Source: Clostridia bacterium
GTDB taxonomy: Bacteria > Bacillota > Clostridia > Oscillospirales > Oscillospiraceae
Assembly: GCA_021153265.1 (NCBI GenBank)
Contig: JAGKTU010000051.1
Span: 1 to 15,012 of the forward strand
Direction: 5' to 3'
Length of the DNA: 15,012 nt
Shown: in pieces, positions 14,467 through 15,012 of the stretch
How positions within the stretch are numbered: the first letter of the stretch is position 1
How the letters are laid out: every line of letters starts with the position of its first letter
Notes under the pieces: generated by a model
What the model saw: the letters and a program-made list of their open reading frames with translations, nothing else
What the model was told of the DNA's origin: nothing
The model's database searches: none
Made by a program: the position numbers and the translations under genes

Positions 14467-14783
14467 AAAAGCTGCTCAATATTGCGCTACTCATTAGCTT
14501 TGTCGTTACGATCATGGTGCCCCTGACCGGTGTACATATCCATAAGATGGCATCCGTCATCTTCCTGTTACTCAGCATCGTCCATACCATTACCTACCGA
14601 AAGAAACTGGGTGCGAAGCGCTGGCTTCTGCTGGGGTTGATCTTGATTTCCTTTGTCAGTGGACTCTTCGGTATGATTTTGGATCAGTACCCCGTTGTAT
14701 TGGTCCTCCACCGTGTGATTTCCATCGCATTGGTTTTCTTCCTGGCGATCCACATTTTTGTATTCCACAAGAAGCTACATTAA
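14463..14783 (+). CDS. DUF4405-type small membrane protein, possible di-haem cytochrome b
   Basis: A 106-residue protein with four predicted helices (about 5-22, 26-45, 54-73, 81-102). Helix 2 carries H27 and H41, helix 4 carries H83 and H97; both pairs are 14 residues apart, the spacing that ligates two stacked haems in cytochrome b. The helix-histidine layout fits the DUF4405 family, whose members are suspected membrane cytochromes. It overlaps the previous gene by ATGA (14463-14466); a longer upstream frame is a shadow of that gene. It is the last gene of the operon, and no clear terminator follows. Confidence 0.7.
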   Translation: MKKLLNIALLISFVVTIMVPLTGVHIHKMASVIFLLLSIVHTITYRKKLGAKRWLLLGLILISFVSGLFGMILDQYPVVLVLHRVISIALVFFLAIHIFVFHKKLH

Positions 14784-14895
14784 TTTGATAATCAAAAATC
14801 CGTATAGACAGTAGGATGAGTATAATTGGTATCGAATCAAACCACCACGTATCATATTCCTCTATTAGCTCTAAAAAAACGGAATCCCCCTCCTT
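14784..14895. other. Gap between the operon end and the insertion sequence
   Basis: No gene or terminator is clear here; a short TTTGATAATCAAA palindrome follows the last stop codon. The minus strand holds a 35-40 codon frame reading like a protein tail (see findings), possibly a gene cut by the insertion sequence. Confidence 0.4.
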
Positions 14896-14931
14896 TGTGA
14901 ACTGAACCTGTATAAACGGACAATAGACAAA

Positions 14932-14968
14932 ACACCCCCTGATGTAGGATAATTACATCAGGGGGTGT
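14932..14968 (+). other. Hairpin masking the transposase ribosome site
   Basis: Perfect 15-bp stem, 14932-14946 (ACACCCCCTGATGTA) with 14954-14968 (TACATCAGGGGGTGT), 7-nt loop, ending 4 nt before the ATG at 14973. The only ribosome-site-like sequence (AGGGGGTG) lies in the stem. Confidence 0.75.
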
Positions 14969-14972
14969 CGTT

Positions 14973-15012
14973 ATGTCTAAAAGGAAATATACGCACATAA
15001 AAGGGATAGAAA
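14973..15012 (+). CDS. IS3-family OrfA-like transposase, 5' end only
   Basis: ATG at 14973, open to the window edge, 13 codons: MSKRKYTHIKGIE. This resembles the start of helix-turn-helix OrfA proteins of IS3-type elements, where a basic KRKYT-type opening is common. Too short for certainty. Confidence 0.5.
   Translation, partial: MSKRKYTHIKGIE

Larger units (their letters stand above)
14896..15012 (+). mobile_element. Left end of an IS3-like insertion sequence (cut by window edge)
   Basis: The sequence from about 14896 (TGTGAACTGAACCTGTATAA) resembles an IS3-group terminal repeat, followed by a hairpin and the start of an OrfA-like frame. The left boundary is approximate because the right end and target duplication are outside the window. 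Confidence 0.5.

Noticed and set aside
1..15012. CRISPR array, tRNA, rRNA or riboswitch
   Set aside because: No regularly spaced repeats, no cloverleaf-type or rRNA-like sequence, and no known riboswitch core were seen on reading both strands.

Overview
The window looks like a chromosomal segment from a gut-type, low-to-moderate GC Firmicute of the class Clostridia. This is inferred from the strong AGGAGG-type ribosome sites, the dense ATGA-coupled operons, the Firmicute-style 11-bp-phased TTTACA phosphate boxes and the gene families present; I cannot name a genus from sequence alone. Positions 1-1400 are AT-rich accessory or decayed DNA. They hold two good intrinsic terminators, tiny ORFs, a lone DNA-polymerase-beta-type nucleotidyltransferase (661-1278) and a 19-bp direct repeat next to what looks like the tail of a dead membrane-protein gene.

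The core (10180 down to 1677, minus strand) is a complete phosphate-starvation locus. In transcription order it reads pstS, pstC, an overlooked 35-residue membrane microprotein ORF, pstA, pstB, phoU, a PhoP/PhoB response regulator, the PhoR sensor kinase, a terminator, then a separate Na+/phosphate cotransporter with a PhoU-like tail. PstSCAB imports phosphate with high affinity. PhoU is expected to link transporter state to PhoR, PhoR phosphorylates PhoP, and PhoP would act on the three 11-bp-phased box clusters that I can see upstream of pstS, phoP and the cotransporter gene. The phoP cluster is inverted relative to the gene it precedes.

The right part (10234-14783, plus strand) is a divergent operon behind a consensus-like promoter and two 16-bp palindromic operators of TetR type. 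It encodes a CydD/CydC-like heterodimeric ABC exporter, a YgbA-family cysteine-rich protein (the nitrous-oxide-stimulated-promoter family), a YbaN/DUF454 membrane protein and a DUF4405 membrane protein with two i/i+14 histidine pairs like di-haem cytochrome b helices. All junctions downstream of the first gene overlap. The first ABC gene carries an in-frame TAA (10633-10635), so the exporter may be broken or made from two pieces. A partial IS3-like insertion sequence closes the window at the right edge.

Most interesting items: the doubly ATGA-coupled microprotein between pstC and pstA; the possible haem/nitrosative-stress module at the right; the inverted Pho box at phoP; and a long inverted repeat spanning the pstS promoter and ribosome site.
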